From JBCCGR01 sp039029195 (GTDB lineage: Bacteria; Pseudomonadota; Alphaproteobacteria; Rhizobiales; Rhizobiaceae): DNA of 25,204 nucleotides. Within the stretch, counting starts at the first letter, position 1. Each line of letters starts with the position of its first letter. Position numbers and translations under genes: made by a program. The notes below the pieces were generated by a model that was given only the letters and a program-made list of their open reading frames with translations, ran no database searches and was not told the origin of the DNA. Below, one piece after another: positions 1 through 6,902 of this stretch. The stretch covers positions 1 to 25,204 of the forward strand of contig JBCCGR010000060.1 of assembly GCA_039029195.1 (NCBI GenBank), read 5' to 3'.

Positions 1-9
1 ATTTGGTTT

Positions 10-127
10 CCCTCCCCTTTTTCAAAGGGGAGGGTGGCACGACGAAGTCGTGACGGGTGGGGATTGATGCTGATTTCTCCCCCACCCATCGGCGTTCGCC
101 GACACCCTCCCCCGCTGGAGGAGGGAA
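10..127. repeat. Palindromic intergenic repeat cluster
   Basis: Four hairpin-forming segments stand in a row. An 11-bp perfect stem CCCTCCCCTTT / AAAGGGGAGGG spans 10-34 with a 3-nt loop. CACGAC-gaa-GTCGTG spans 38-52. TCGGCG-tt-CGCCGA spans 89-102. A looser CCCTCC...GGAGGG pairing lies near 105-125. The stretches GACGGGTGGGG and CCCCACCCATC between them can also pair, so the whole block folds as one larger imperfect palindrome. This is the look of the short dispersed palindromic elements found between genes in rhizobial-type genomes. It lies directly downstream of the leftward response-regulator gene and could act as a transcript end, but no T-tract follows any stem. Confidence 0.7.
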
Positions 128-161
128 AGGACAGAGACTGAATTTCGCTGAAAATTCCCCC

Positions 162-815
162 TCACAGCTCCAACGCGGGGTCGATCATGCCTTCTTTCAA
201 AGCTTTGGCCATGAGCTGCGGGACGGAGTGCACGTCGAGTTTCTGCATCAGGCTCGTGCGATGTTTGTCCACCGTCTTGATGCTGATGCCGAGGCCCGCC
301 GCGATTTCCTTGTTCGAACGCCCGGCAATGATCATGTTGAGGGTCTGACGTTCGCGGTCAGTCAGGACCGCCTGCTTCGGCGCTTCTTGCAGGATTTCAA
401 GAAACTCGCTCGCAATGTGACGCTGGCCGCGCAGAATTTGAGGCAATTTTTCGTAGAGCTCGTCGTTGGACGTTGCCTTGGAAAAGAGACCGTCCACACC
501 GGCTTCAACGAGGCTGGAGACCAGCCCCACGGCGGAAATGCCCGTCAGCACCACGATTTTGGTGTCGGGCGACCAGCGCCTGGTCTCAACCAGCACCTCG
601 ACACCACCCGCCAGGGGCATCTGCACGTCGAGCAGCAAAAGATCGGGTTGATGTCGCCGCACGGCAGCAATGGCTTCCAATCCGTTCGCCGCCTCTTCCA
701 CCACCTCAATGCCGTCATTTTCGATCAGGCCGGGCTTTTCCAGCGCGTCCTTCAATCCGGATCGGACTATTGCGTGATCGTCGGCGATAACCGCATAATA
801 TCGTTCATGCTTCAC
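162..815 (-). CDS. Two-component response regulator, NarL/FixJ (LuxR-HTH) family
   Basis: Cytoplasmic DNA-binding response regulator, 217 residues, a normal length for the family. The receiver domain fills about residues 5-125: acidic pocket D12-D13, phospho-acceptor D63 in LLLDVQMP, conserved T91 and K113. The LuxR-type helix-turn-helix lies at about 150-212, beginning LTDRERQTL and containing the recognition region GISIKTVDKHR. The start is GTG at 815 with a GGGA-like site just upstream; no better ATG is in frame. It is divergent from the sensor kinase at 839 with only 23 bp between the starts, so the two probably form a cognate pair, with the kinase phosphorylating D63. Family members bind inverted heptamers, and such a site occurs at 5333-5348. 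The signal sensed and the regulon are unknown. Confidence 0.93.
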   Translation of the reverse strand: MKHERYYAVIADDHAIVRSGLKDALEKPGLIENDGIEVVEEAANGLEAIAAVRRHQPDLLLLDVQMPLAGGVEVLVETRRWSPDTKIVVLTGISAVGLVSSLVEAGVDGLFSKATSNDELYEKLPQILRGQRHIASEFLEILQEAPKQAVLTDRERQTLNMIIAGRSNKEIAAGLGISIKTVDKHRTSLMQKLDVHSVPQLMAKALKEGMIDPALEL

Positions 816-838
816 GGTCGGATTCCCAAAGTATCATC

Positions 839-2875
839 TTGCGCCCACCATGCCTGAGCCTCGCACGATTCACCAGTTGGCGCTTGCTGATCCTCTGCCT
901 TGCTGTGTGGATGACAGCGGCACCACCGGCGAGCGCGGAGCCGGTTGATCTCACCGCCGGACAAGGCATTGCTGATCTCAAACCGCATCTCCGCTACAAG
1001 GCGATCACCGGTGCGCGGCCCGGCGCGATGTTGAAATCGTTTCAAACTGGCGGGTTTGAACCGGAGCTGAACACCAGCTTTTTGGCTGCCAATCATGCGG
1101 CAGAAGCCTGGGCCGCGGTGACGGTGCGCAACGCCAGCCCCGACGACGGTCGCGAAGGTGACCCGTTCGTGCTGGCGCTGTCACTCGCGCTGGTGAGCGA
1201 GGCCGACATTTATCTAGTGCGCGATGAAGGGCTGACCGAGCATTTGTTGCGTTATTCGCTGTTCCGCCCCTTTGACGAGAACGAGCATGCGGTGAACCGG
1301 TTGCGCACACCGCAACTTGACATCGCGCCGGGCGAGACCGTGACATTGCTGGTCAGCCTGAAGCTTGGTCCGTTCCACGATTTTCGTCTGGCGCTTGAAA
1401 CCCCGTCGGAACACGAAGCGAGCGTTTTCAATGACGGGATTATCAGCGCGGCGTTTTACGCATTCTCCATCGCTGCGCTTGTGTTCGGGCTTGGGTTTCA
1501 TGCCGCCATGCGCAACTGGGTGGGCGTGGGCTATGCCGCCCTCTTTTGCGTGGCACTGGCGCTGATTGCCTTCATCGATGGCCACCTCTTCCGCTTTTTC
1601 TTTCCCGATGATCCGCAGTGGCAGTCGCCGGTTGGTTTTGGCCTGTTGTTCGGCCTGTCTGGCTTCGGCTTTGTGGCGGCCCAAGCATCAATTGCGCAGG
1701 AGGAACGCGGCACCGGCTTTCGTGCCATTCTGCTAGTGCTGATTGGCGCAAGTCTGTGCGGGTTTGGCTTTTCGCTGTTTTCACCTGGGCCGTTTGCTGC
1801 GGTTGCTGCCTACGGTCTCATCGGGCTGATGATCCTCGTCCAAATCTACGCAGGGCGGCTTTGGATGATGCAAGGGGGCCGCATTCATTTTGGCGGCATT
1901 GGCATTGCGGTTCTCGCCGCGCTCAGCCTCATTTTCCTGTTTTCCCTGTTGAGCGGGGCGCAAGCTTCGGGTGGGCTGCTGGTGCCGGAAGTTCTCAAGA
2001 TCACCTTCGCCATTCTGCTGACGGTCACGCTCGGTGTTTTATCGATCAATTTGATCCATCTGCGGCGGCAAAACGCCAGGGCAATCGCGGAACGTATGGA
2101 GGCACTTGAAGCGGAGAACACCAGAAGCCGCGAATTGCTGGAAGCCCAGGAAAACGCTATGCGGGCCCGCGATCTGGCGAGCCTGCGCCAGCGGCAACTT
2201 GCAACGGCGTCGCATGACTTCAAACAGCCGCTTTCGTCGCTGCGCATGACCTTTGATTCCATCGCGGATCAGGCCAGTCCGGAAGTGCGAGCACGGCTCA
2301 ACGAGGCCTTTGACTATATGGAGGCATTGTCAGGCCAGTATCTGGCGGAGACGACGCCGGAAAGTAAGGCTTCAGACGGCCAAGACGAGCTGGTTGTCAA
2401 GAGCGCCTCAGAACCAGCCACGCCTGAACGCGCGGACGAGGCCTATTCTCTGTCGGTGGTGTTGGGGACAGTCGAGCAGATGTTCTTTGAAGAGGCGATT
2501 TCAAAGGGTCTGAAACTTCTCCTTGTCGATTGTTCACTTGAAACCGATCTGCCGCCCATCATCCTGATGCGAATTCTCACCAATCTGGTCTCCAACGCGG
2601 TGAAATACACCAAACAGGGTCGGGTGATGCTGGGCGTGAGACGGGCTGGAAATGCGGCCATCATTCATGTCTTCGACACCGGACCGGGCATGAGCGAGAC
2701 GCAGTTTCAACGGCTAAGGCAGGAACACCAGAAGGGGGATCAATCCTCCGGCCACGGGCTGGGGCTCGCCGTTTGTTTTGAACTCGCCCGGCAGAACGAT
2801 CTCGACCTCGATTATTGTTCCATTGAGGGCAAAGGAAGCCTGTTCCGACTCACAATTCCCGTCGTCGCGACGTAA
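839..2875 (+). CDS. Membrane sensor histidine kinase with 7TM-DISM input region
   Basis: Hybrid of an exported sensing region and a cytoplasmic kinase, 678 residues. Visible in order: signal peptide 1-33 ending PPASA; extracytoplasmic beta-rich region about 40-190 resembling 7TMR-DISMED2; seven hydrophobic segments about 200-405 (7TM-DISM type); coiled coil about 408-455; HisKA motif ATASHDFKQPL with phospho-acceptor H459; HATPase_c domain about 540-677 with N box (N582, N586), G1 box DTGPGMS at D613 and G2 box GHGLGLAV. The frame is closed by TAA at 788-790 and has no ATG or GTG before the domain, so the start is most likely TTG at 839; no clear ribosome binding site precedes it. Divergent with the response regulator, its likely partner. 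Residues 524-676 recur almost unchanged in the gene at 5368-5940. Confidence 0.9.
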   Translation: MRPPCLSLARFTSWRLLILCLAVWMTAAPPASAEPVDLTAGQGIADLKPHLRYKAITGARPGAMLKSFQTGGFEPELNTSFLAANHAAEAWAAVTVRNASPDDGREGDPFVLALSLALVSEADIYLVRDEGLTEHLLRYSLFRPFDENEHAVNRLRTPQLDIAPGETVTLLVSLKLGPFHDFRLALETPSEHEASVFNDGIISAAFYAFSIAALVFGLGFHAAMRNWVGVGYAALFCVALALIAFIDGHLFRFFFPDDPQWQSPVGFGLLFGLSGFGFVAAQASIAQEERGTGFRAILLVLIGASLCGFGFSLFSPGPFAAVAAYGLIGLMILVQIYAGRLWMMQGGRIHFGGIGIAVLAALSLIFLFSLLSGAQASGGLLVPEVLKITFAILLTVTLGVLSINLIHLRRQNARAIAERMEALEAENTRSRELLEAQENAMRARDLASLRQRQLATASHDFKQPLSSLRMTFDSIADQASPEVRARLNEAFDYMEALSGQYLAETTPESKASDGQDELVVKSASEPATPERADEAYSLSVVLGTVEQMFFEEAISKGLKLLLVDCSLETDLPPIILMRILTNLVSNAVKYTKQGRVMLGVRRAGNAAIIHVFDTGPGMSETQFQRLRQEHQKGDQSSGHGLGLAVCFELARQNDLDLDYCSIEGKGSLFRLTIPVVAT

Positions 2876-2883
2876 GTGCGCAA

Positions 2884-4209
2884 TCAGGCAACGCAGATAT
2901 GGCTGTGACCGAAGAAAGTTGTGTAGTGACAAAGATCGCGCACTAGTTCACCACTGCCCCTTCTGAAAACGAACATGTTTTTCCAGTGGCCGGTGATCAC
3001 AAAGAAGGGTGTGTCGCCAAGAACCGCAACGCCACAGGGGTAATCGAGACCCAGTTCATCTGTGGCAATTTCCTCAATCACATCGCCAGATGATTCATCA
3101 AAAATCAGAACACGTTGGGACGATGGATAGGTCGCGATCACCTGCCCGTGCTCATCATCGCGAGCGATAGAAATCCCCTGCCGCATTCGGATCTGCTGAT
3201 CCGTTGTGCCGAGAGCCTTTGCCGACCGATTGTTGCCCGCGACCTTAACCATTGGGGCAGGGAAATAGCTTTCCCCGCCCAGTGTCGTGAGGTCTTTCTC
3301 ATAGAGCGCCGTCTGGTTTTCTCGAAACGGTTCGTCGAGATCGTCGGGCTGCATGTCCACCTGAATGGCAAACAGAGTTTGTCGGTCCACCGGGCACAGG
3401 TGGCGCAGTTCGAAACCGGACGTGCCCGTGAGGATTTTCTCAACCAGCTTTCCGCTTGCCGCTTCAACTATAGCGATGGATGGTTCCACAATGTGGCGCG
3501 GCAGGCCGTACGACCGCTTGCCCGCCGGGTAGGTCGATCCATAGTGGGCAATGGCCACATACCGCCCACCATCAATCGCTCGAATATCATGCGGTGAAAT
3601 GCCGTGAGACGAACAGTGATGGGTTTCCGCCAAGGTCACAGGATCGCGGAAGCTGATGCGGCCATGGTGCTGTTCCGGCGTCCCGAGGTAACCGGTTTTC
3701 GGGGCCCGTTCGGTGACAGTGAGAACCTTACCATCGTCGAGGTAGAGGCCGTGTCCTCCTCCGATCCAGCCTTCGCCCAAGGGTCGGCCAATCGCAATCA
3801 AATCCAGCGTCTGCGGATCAAAACTGACAAAATTCTCATACTCAAGACTTCCAAAAAAACCGACGGAACCATCTGGGCTGATTGCCACGTCATGACCAAA
3901 AACCGGAAACACGGCCTGCTTCAGGCTTCCATCGAACCCGAGGCGGGTGAGCAATCGTACGGGACCATCATAGTCTGTCGGAACATTGCGTCCGATATCA
4001 GGGTGAAAGCGCGCCGAGAGGCCTTGCGAATGAGCTGTGTCGGGCCAGTAGCCCGGAACATAAGCAGCCCTTGAGCGGAGCGAGGCGGGCGGCCCGGACG
4101 TTTCCCCTTCCCCGCAGTCTGCGCCGAACGCTGCCGATCCGCCGGACAGGGCCGATGCGACGGGTGCACCGGCAGCTGCTTTGATGAACGTTCTGCGCTT
4201 CATGAACAT
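2884..4209 (-). CDS. Tat-exported DUF1513 (beta-propeller-like) protein
   Basis: Probable periplasmic protein of 441 residues (439 from the internal ATG at 4203, which gives the canonical Tat start MKRRTFIKAAAG). The twin-arginine motif RRTFIK is followed by a hydrophobic stretch and an alanine-rich cleavage region near residue 29. The body has repeated blade-like motifs: HDVAISPDG, GHGLYLDDGKVL, SSHGISPHDI, FELRHL and YPSSQRVLIFD. The pattern SHGIxPHxI...SIxIV...RHL is characteristic of DUF1513. Members usually sit beside imelysin, EfeO/EfeB-like or di-haem peroxidase genes in iron-uptake loci. None of these is in the window, so the role here is open. It converges on the kinase gene with 8 bp between stop codons. 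Tat export suggests folding or cofactor loading in the cytoplasm, which is inference. Confidence 0.85.
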   Translation of the reverse strand: MFMKRRTFIKAAAGAPVASALSGGSAAFGADCGEGETSGPPASLRSRAAYVPGYWPDTAHSQGLSARFHPDIGRNVPTDYDGPVRLLTRLGFDGSLKQAVFPVFGHDVAISPDGSVGFFGSLEYENFVSFDPQTLDLIAIGRPLGEGWIGGGHGLYLDDGKVLTVTERAPKTGYLGTPEQHHGRISFRDPVTLAETHHCSSHGISPHDIRAIDGGRYVAIAHYGSTYPAGKRSYGLPRHIVEPSIAIVEAASGKLVEKILTGTSGFELRHLCPVDRQTLFAIQVDMQPDDLDEPFRENQTALYEKDLTTLGGESYFPAPMVKVAGNNRSAKALGTTDQQIRMRQGISIARDDEHGQVIATYPSSQRVLIFDESSGDVIEEIATDELGLDYPCGVAVLGDTPFFVITGHWKNMFVFRRGSGELVRDLCHYTTFFGHSHICVA

Positions 4210-4289
4210 TATTTGATGGGCAGTTTGAGCAAATTGACCCCCACGAAGCCCTGCTCAATCATTTGTTATCGACGGCGTTTCTTTGGATC

Positions 4290-4928
4290 CTATTTGTCAA
4301 AGACCCCGTCTCTGTGGGCTTTGGCAGCCAGGGCTGCAAAATCGAGATATTGTTTGCCCCGAATTCGCGTTTGTAGAGCCCTCAGCTCCCTGCGCGCCTC
4401 GTTAAAGCCGTTTCTTGTCATATACTTCGCAAGATCAACTGAGAATTGGTAAAACACCCTCGCGAGTGCTTCGCGTTCATTTCGCAACACCTGAATTTCG
4501 GTGTCGATGCTGCTGAGAATTATCGGCAATCTGCTGGTCTCGATTTCCGGATCCCTTTGCACAGCTTCATAGACCCGCACCGCAAATGCCTCATTGTCTC
4601 GCGATTCCCGGATCGCGCGACCTGTCAGCAGCACCAATCGGGCCAGTCTCCGCACCTCGCGATTGTACTGGCGGTTTCCCCGCTCTCTGAGCTGGTTTCG
4701 CAACTTGTTGCGACGAATTCTGGCGCGGCGGCCGGCGTCGCGCAGTTGACGCACGCGCGGTGACTGAAGTTCATCGCTGGCGTCTCCACCTTCACCACCA
4801 GAACCATGGGCGAAACTGATGGACGCGAAATCGAGCCGCTGGTTGGGTACAATCCCCGACGCAAAGCCAAGCGACAGAACACTAAAAGAAAGGCCGGCCA
4901 GTACTACCATCTTCGCTGATTTGATCAT
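4290..4928 (-). CDS. Hypothetical exported arginine-rich coiled-coil protein
   Basis: No family recognised. The 212-residue product starts with a signal peptide or membrane anchor (about residues 7-27, VVLAGLSFSVLSLGFASG). A glycine/acid-rich patch follows, then a long, strongly basic helical region (about 55-205) rich in Arg and Glu with heptad-like spacing, so a secreted coiled coil is likely. The start ATG at 4928 is preceded by GGGGGGAGG, an excellent ribosome binding site 7 nt upstream. It lies 16 bp downstream of the small basic exported protein gene and is surely in its operon. The operator-like palindrome at 5320-5348 is upstream of both. Arg-rich exported helices can bind nucleic acid, lipopolysaccharide or partner proteins, but the sequence does not decide this. 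Confidence 0.75.
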   Translation of the reverse strand: MIKSAKMVVLAGLSFSVLSLGFASGIVPNQRLDFASISFAHGSGGEGGDASDELQSPRVRQLRDAGRRARIRRNKLRNQLRERGNRQYNREVRRLARLVLLTGRAIRESRDNEAFAVRVYEAVQRDPEIETSRLPIILSSIDTEIQVLRNEREALARVFYQFSVDLAKYMTRNGFNEARRELRALQTRIRGKQYLDFAALAAKAHRDGVFDK

Positions 4929-4944
4929 TCTATTGCCTCCCCCC

Positions 4945-5241
4945 TTATCGCTGGCGACGATTTATGCGACGCATTGCCCGGGTCGCGGACACGGTGCGTC
5001 GGCTCAGCGACTTCAATTTTCGACTAGTCCGCTTCAGCCTTGTAATGGCCTGCCTAGCGCGCCGCTCATTGCGGGATGCCACCAAAATGACCGAGCGCTC
5101 AGGTGCATTCACTGCAGATTGCTTCGAGAGCGACGCAACCGGCGCAGCTTGAACGGGCACAGCCGCTGTCAGGATCAAAGCGATCCCAACCACCGTTGCC
5201 TGAAAACGAACACTCGAGAATACTTGTCTCATTTCTTTCAC
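4945..5241 (-). CDS. Small exported basic protein, hypothetical
   Basis: No family recognised. Read from GTG at 5241 the product has 98 residues. GGGAG 8 nt upstream supports that start. An ATG at 5232 with a weak GAAAGAA site and a TTG at 5256 without one are alternatives. A clear signal peptide (QVFSSVRFQATVVGIALILT then a VQAA cleavage region) is followed by a short linker and a C-terminal 45 residues of extreme Arg/Lys content, RRARQAITRLKRTSRKLKSL onward, ending RRINRRQR. That end resembles the basic helical region of the next gene, so the two proteins may interact or share a target. First gene of a two-gene operon with the gene ending at 4290. Confidence 0.7.
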   Translation of the reverse strand: MKEMRQVFSSVRFQATVVGIALILTAAVPVQAAPVASLSKQSAVNAPERSVILVASRNERRARQAITRLKRTSRKLKSLSRRTVSATRAMRRINRRQR

Positions 5242-5319
5242 AGCCCGGTCTCCCAAGATCTGAACTCATTTTTCTGAGCGCAGTGTGTCCACGGCCGAAC
5301 AAAGCATCCATCCGGAATT

Positions 5320-5348
5320 GTGCGTATTCTTCTACGCACCTGTGCGTA
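5320..5348. promoter_or_regulatory. Candidate response-regulator operator: 7-2-7 inverted heptamers plus a third half-site
   Basis: TACGCAC (5333-5339), CT, GTGCGTA (5342-5348) is a perfect 7-2-7 inverted repeat with TAC at both outer edges. A further GTGCGTA lies at 5320-5326, 22 bp (about two helical turns) from the matching half. NarL-type regulators bind heptamers of the form TACYNMT in exactly this 7-2-7 arrangement, though the last base of the heptamer differs here. The site lies between the divergent exported-protein operon (start 5241) and the orphan ATPase gene (start 5368). Control by the regulator encoded at 162-815 is inferred from geometry and proximity. Confidence 0.55.
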
Positions 5349-5367
5349 ATTTTCGGCTGGTGGGCAT

Positions 5368-5940
5368 TTGTTAGGCTTGCTCCGAGATATCGAAAGCTAC
5401 CCTCAAATCCGTGTGGCAATGACGACCCGTCAAATTGGTGCAGTCACCGACTATGATGATCTGACCGATAATTATGATTCTGAACGGGCAACGCCCGAGC
5501 GGGCCGATGAGGCCTATCCTCTCTCGGTGGTGCTGGGGACAGTCGAGCAGATGTTCTTTGAAGAGGCGATCTCCAAGGGTCTGAAACTTCGCTTTGTCGA
5601 TTGCTCGCTGGAAACCGGTCTGCCGCCGATCGTGCTTATGCGCATTCTGACCAATCTGATCTCCAACGCGGTGAAATACACAGAACAGGGTCGGGTGATG
5701 TTGGGCGTGAGACGATCTGCAAATTCGGCGAACATCCATGTCTACGACACCGGGCCGGGCATGAGCGAGATGCAGATTCAACGGTTGAGGCAAGAGCATC
5801 AGAAGGGGGATCAAACCTCCGGCCACGGACTGGGGCTTGCGGTTTGCTTTGAGCTTGCCCTGCAGAACGATCTCGACCTCGACTATTGTTCCATCGAGGG
5901 CAAGGGGAGCCTGTTCCGGCTGAGCGTGCCGGTGGTTTAG
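5368..5940 (+). CDS. Orphan HATPase_c domain protein, paralogue of the sensor kinase C-terminus
   Basis: A 190-residue product (TTG start at 5368; 173 residues from ATG at 5419, neither with a strong ribosome binding site). From residue 38 on it matches residues 524-676 of the kinase at 839-2875: I count about 19 substitutions over some 152 residues, mostly conservative. N box NLISNAVKYT, G1 box DTGPGMS and G2 box GHGLGLAV are intact. The HisKA histidine, coiled coil and membrane region are absent, and residues 1-37 match nothing in the kinase. An in-frame TAA at 5347 rules out an upstream extension. It may be a functional stand-alone ATPase module acting on the same regulator, an anti-sigma-like protein, or a remnant of a duplicated kinase. 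The intact frame and the many silent differences favour a maintained protein. Confidence 0.7.
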   Translation: MLGLLRDIESYPQIRVAMTTRQIGAVTDYDDLTDNYDSERATPERADEAYPLSVVLGTVEQMFFEEAISKGLKLRFVDCSLETGLPPIVLMRILTNLISNAVKYTEQGRVMLGVRRSANSANIHVYDTGPGMSEMQIQRLRQEHQKGDQTSGHGLGLAVCFELALQNDLDLDYCSIEGKGSLFRLSVPVV

Positions 5941-5998
5941 AGCCCATCGACCAACCGTTGGACAGCTTGACCCAGCACAAAAACCATGTTCTGATATG

Positions 5999-6008
5999 TG
6001 GTATACCA
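5999..6008. promoter_or_regulatory. Candidate GntR/FCD operator
   Basis: TGGTATACCA is a perfect 10-bp palindrome 80 bp upstream of the GntR gene start, in a 147-bp spacer. FadR/FCD-type GntR regulators recognise short palindromes of the form TNGT...ACNA, which this fits. The site probably mediates autoregulation and, if the genes are co-transcribed, control of frc as well. No second copy is visible just upstream of frc. Confidence 0.5.
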
Positions 6009-6087
6009 GATAATGTAGCCCAACTTTGAGCTGCTCCAGTCAGTGTGGTGGGCGAAGCAACCCCCGCCAGAGAAAAGGCCCGACAAC

Positions 6088-6780
6088 GTGTCCATTCAAT
6101 CCAAATTGTCGCCCATTGCGGTCAATTTCACGCTGAAGGACCATACGTACGAACTGTTGCGCGCCGCCATTCTGGACATGAACATCTATGAGGATGGCGC
6201 CGATCTGCGCCTGGATGAGCGTGAGATGGCAGAACGGCTTGGCATCTCCCGCACACCGGTGCGCGAGGCGCTGGCGCGGCTGGCGCAAGAGGGATTTGTC
6301 GACATTCAGCCGCGCAAGGGCGTGTTCGTCACCCGCAAGAGCCTCAACGAAATTCTGGAAATGATCATCACTTGGGCGGCGCTTGAATCCATGGCCGCCC
6401 GCATGGCGGTGGACCATGCCTCAGACAAGGAATTTCGCGATCTGCGCGCCTTTGCGATGAAACACTCCGATCATGCGGCGCGGGCTGAAATCGAAGAATA
6501 TTCGGAAGCCAACATCGAGTTTCATCAAAAGATTCTGGAGCTCTCGGGATGTTCGCTGTTGAAGACCACCGCTGATCAGCTTTTCCAGCACATGCATGCG
6601 GTGCGCCGCCGCGCGATGGGCGAAGACAATCGTGCTGCACGCTCGGTGGTGGATCATATGGAGATCATCGAAGCACTTGAGGCGCGAAATGCCGATCTCG
6701 CCAGCGATCTGGTGCGTGAGCACACAATGAAGCTGCGCGATCACATCCGTCGCGTGTGGACTCGTGAGGACAGGGTGTGA
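6088..6780 (+). CDS. GntR-family transcriptional regulator with FCD ligand domain
   Basis: DNA-binding regulator, 230 residues from GTG at 6088, chosen because AGAAAAGG lies 9 nt upstream and family homology starts soon after; a longer frame reaches 6043 but begins with proline-rich sequence unlike the family. The winged helix covers about residues 16-80, with LDEREMAERLGISRTPVREA as the recognition core and the wing QPRKGVFV. The all-helical FCD domain fills about 90-225, with putative metal/ligand residues in NIEFHQKI and DHMEIIEAL. FCD proteins usually sense small carboxylates. Its place just upstream of frc suggests control of the CoA-transferase genes in response to oxalate or a related acid, which is inference. 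A palindromic operator candidate is at 5999-6008. Confidence 0.9.
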   Translation: MSIQSKLSPIAVNFTLKDHTYELLRAAILDMNIYEDGADLRLDEREMAERLGISRTPVREALARLAQEGFVDIQPRKGVFVTRKSLNEILEMIITWAALESMAARMAVDHASDKEFRDLRAFAMKHSDHAARAEIEEYSEANIEFHQKILELSGCSLLKTTADQLFQHMHAVRRRAMGEDNRAARSVVDHMEIIEALEARNADLASDLVREHTMKLRDHIRRVWTREDRV

Positions 6781-6902
6781 TGGAAAAAAAATGTGCGCTG
6801 CCCTCCATCGCATGTTGAGGCTTTGGGTCGCTCTCTACGGTCCGCCAGCACCGCCCTCACCTACCGCAACCAATCACCAATACTCCAGCAAAGGGAAGTT
6901 CA

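Noticed and set aside
57..857. 266-residue rightward open frame over the response regulator
   Set aside because: It is antisense to a gene with complete receiver and HTH motifs, has no recognisable protein pattern and begins in the palindromic repeat.
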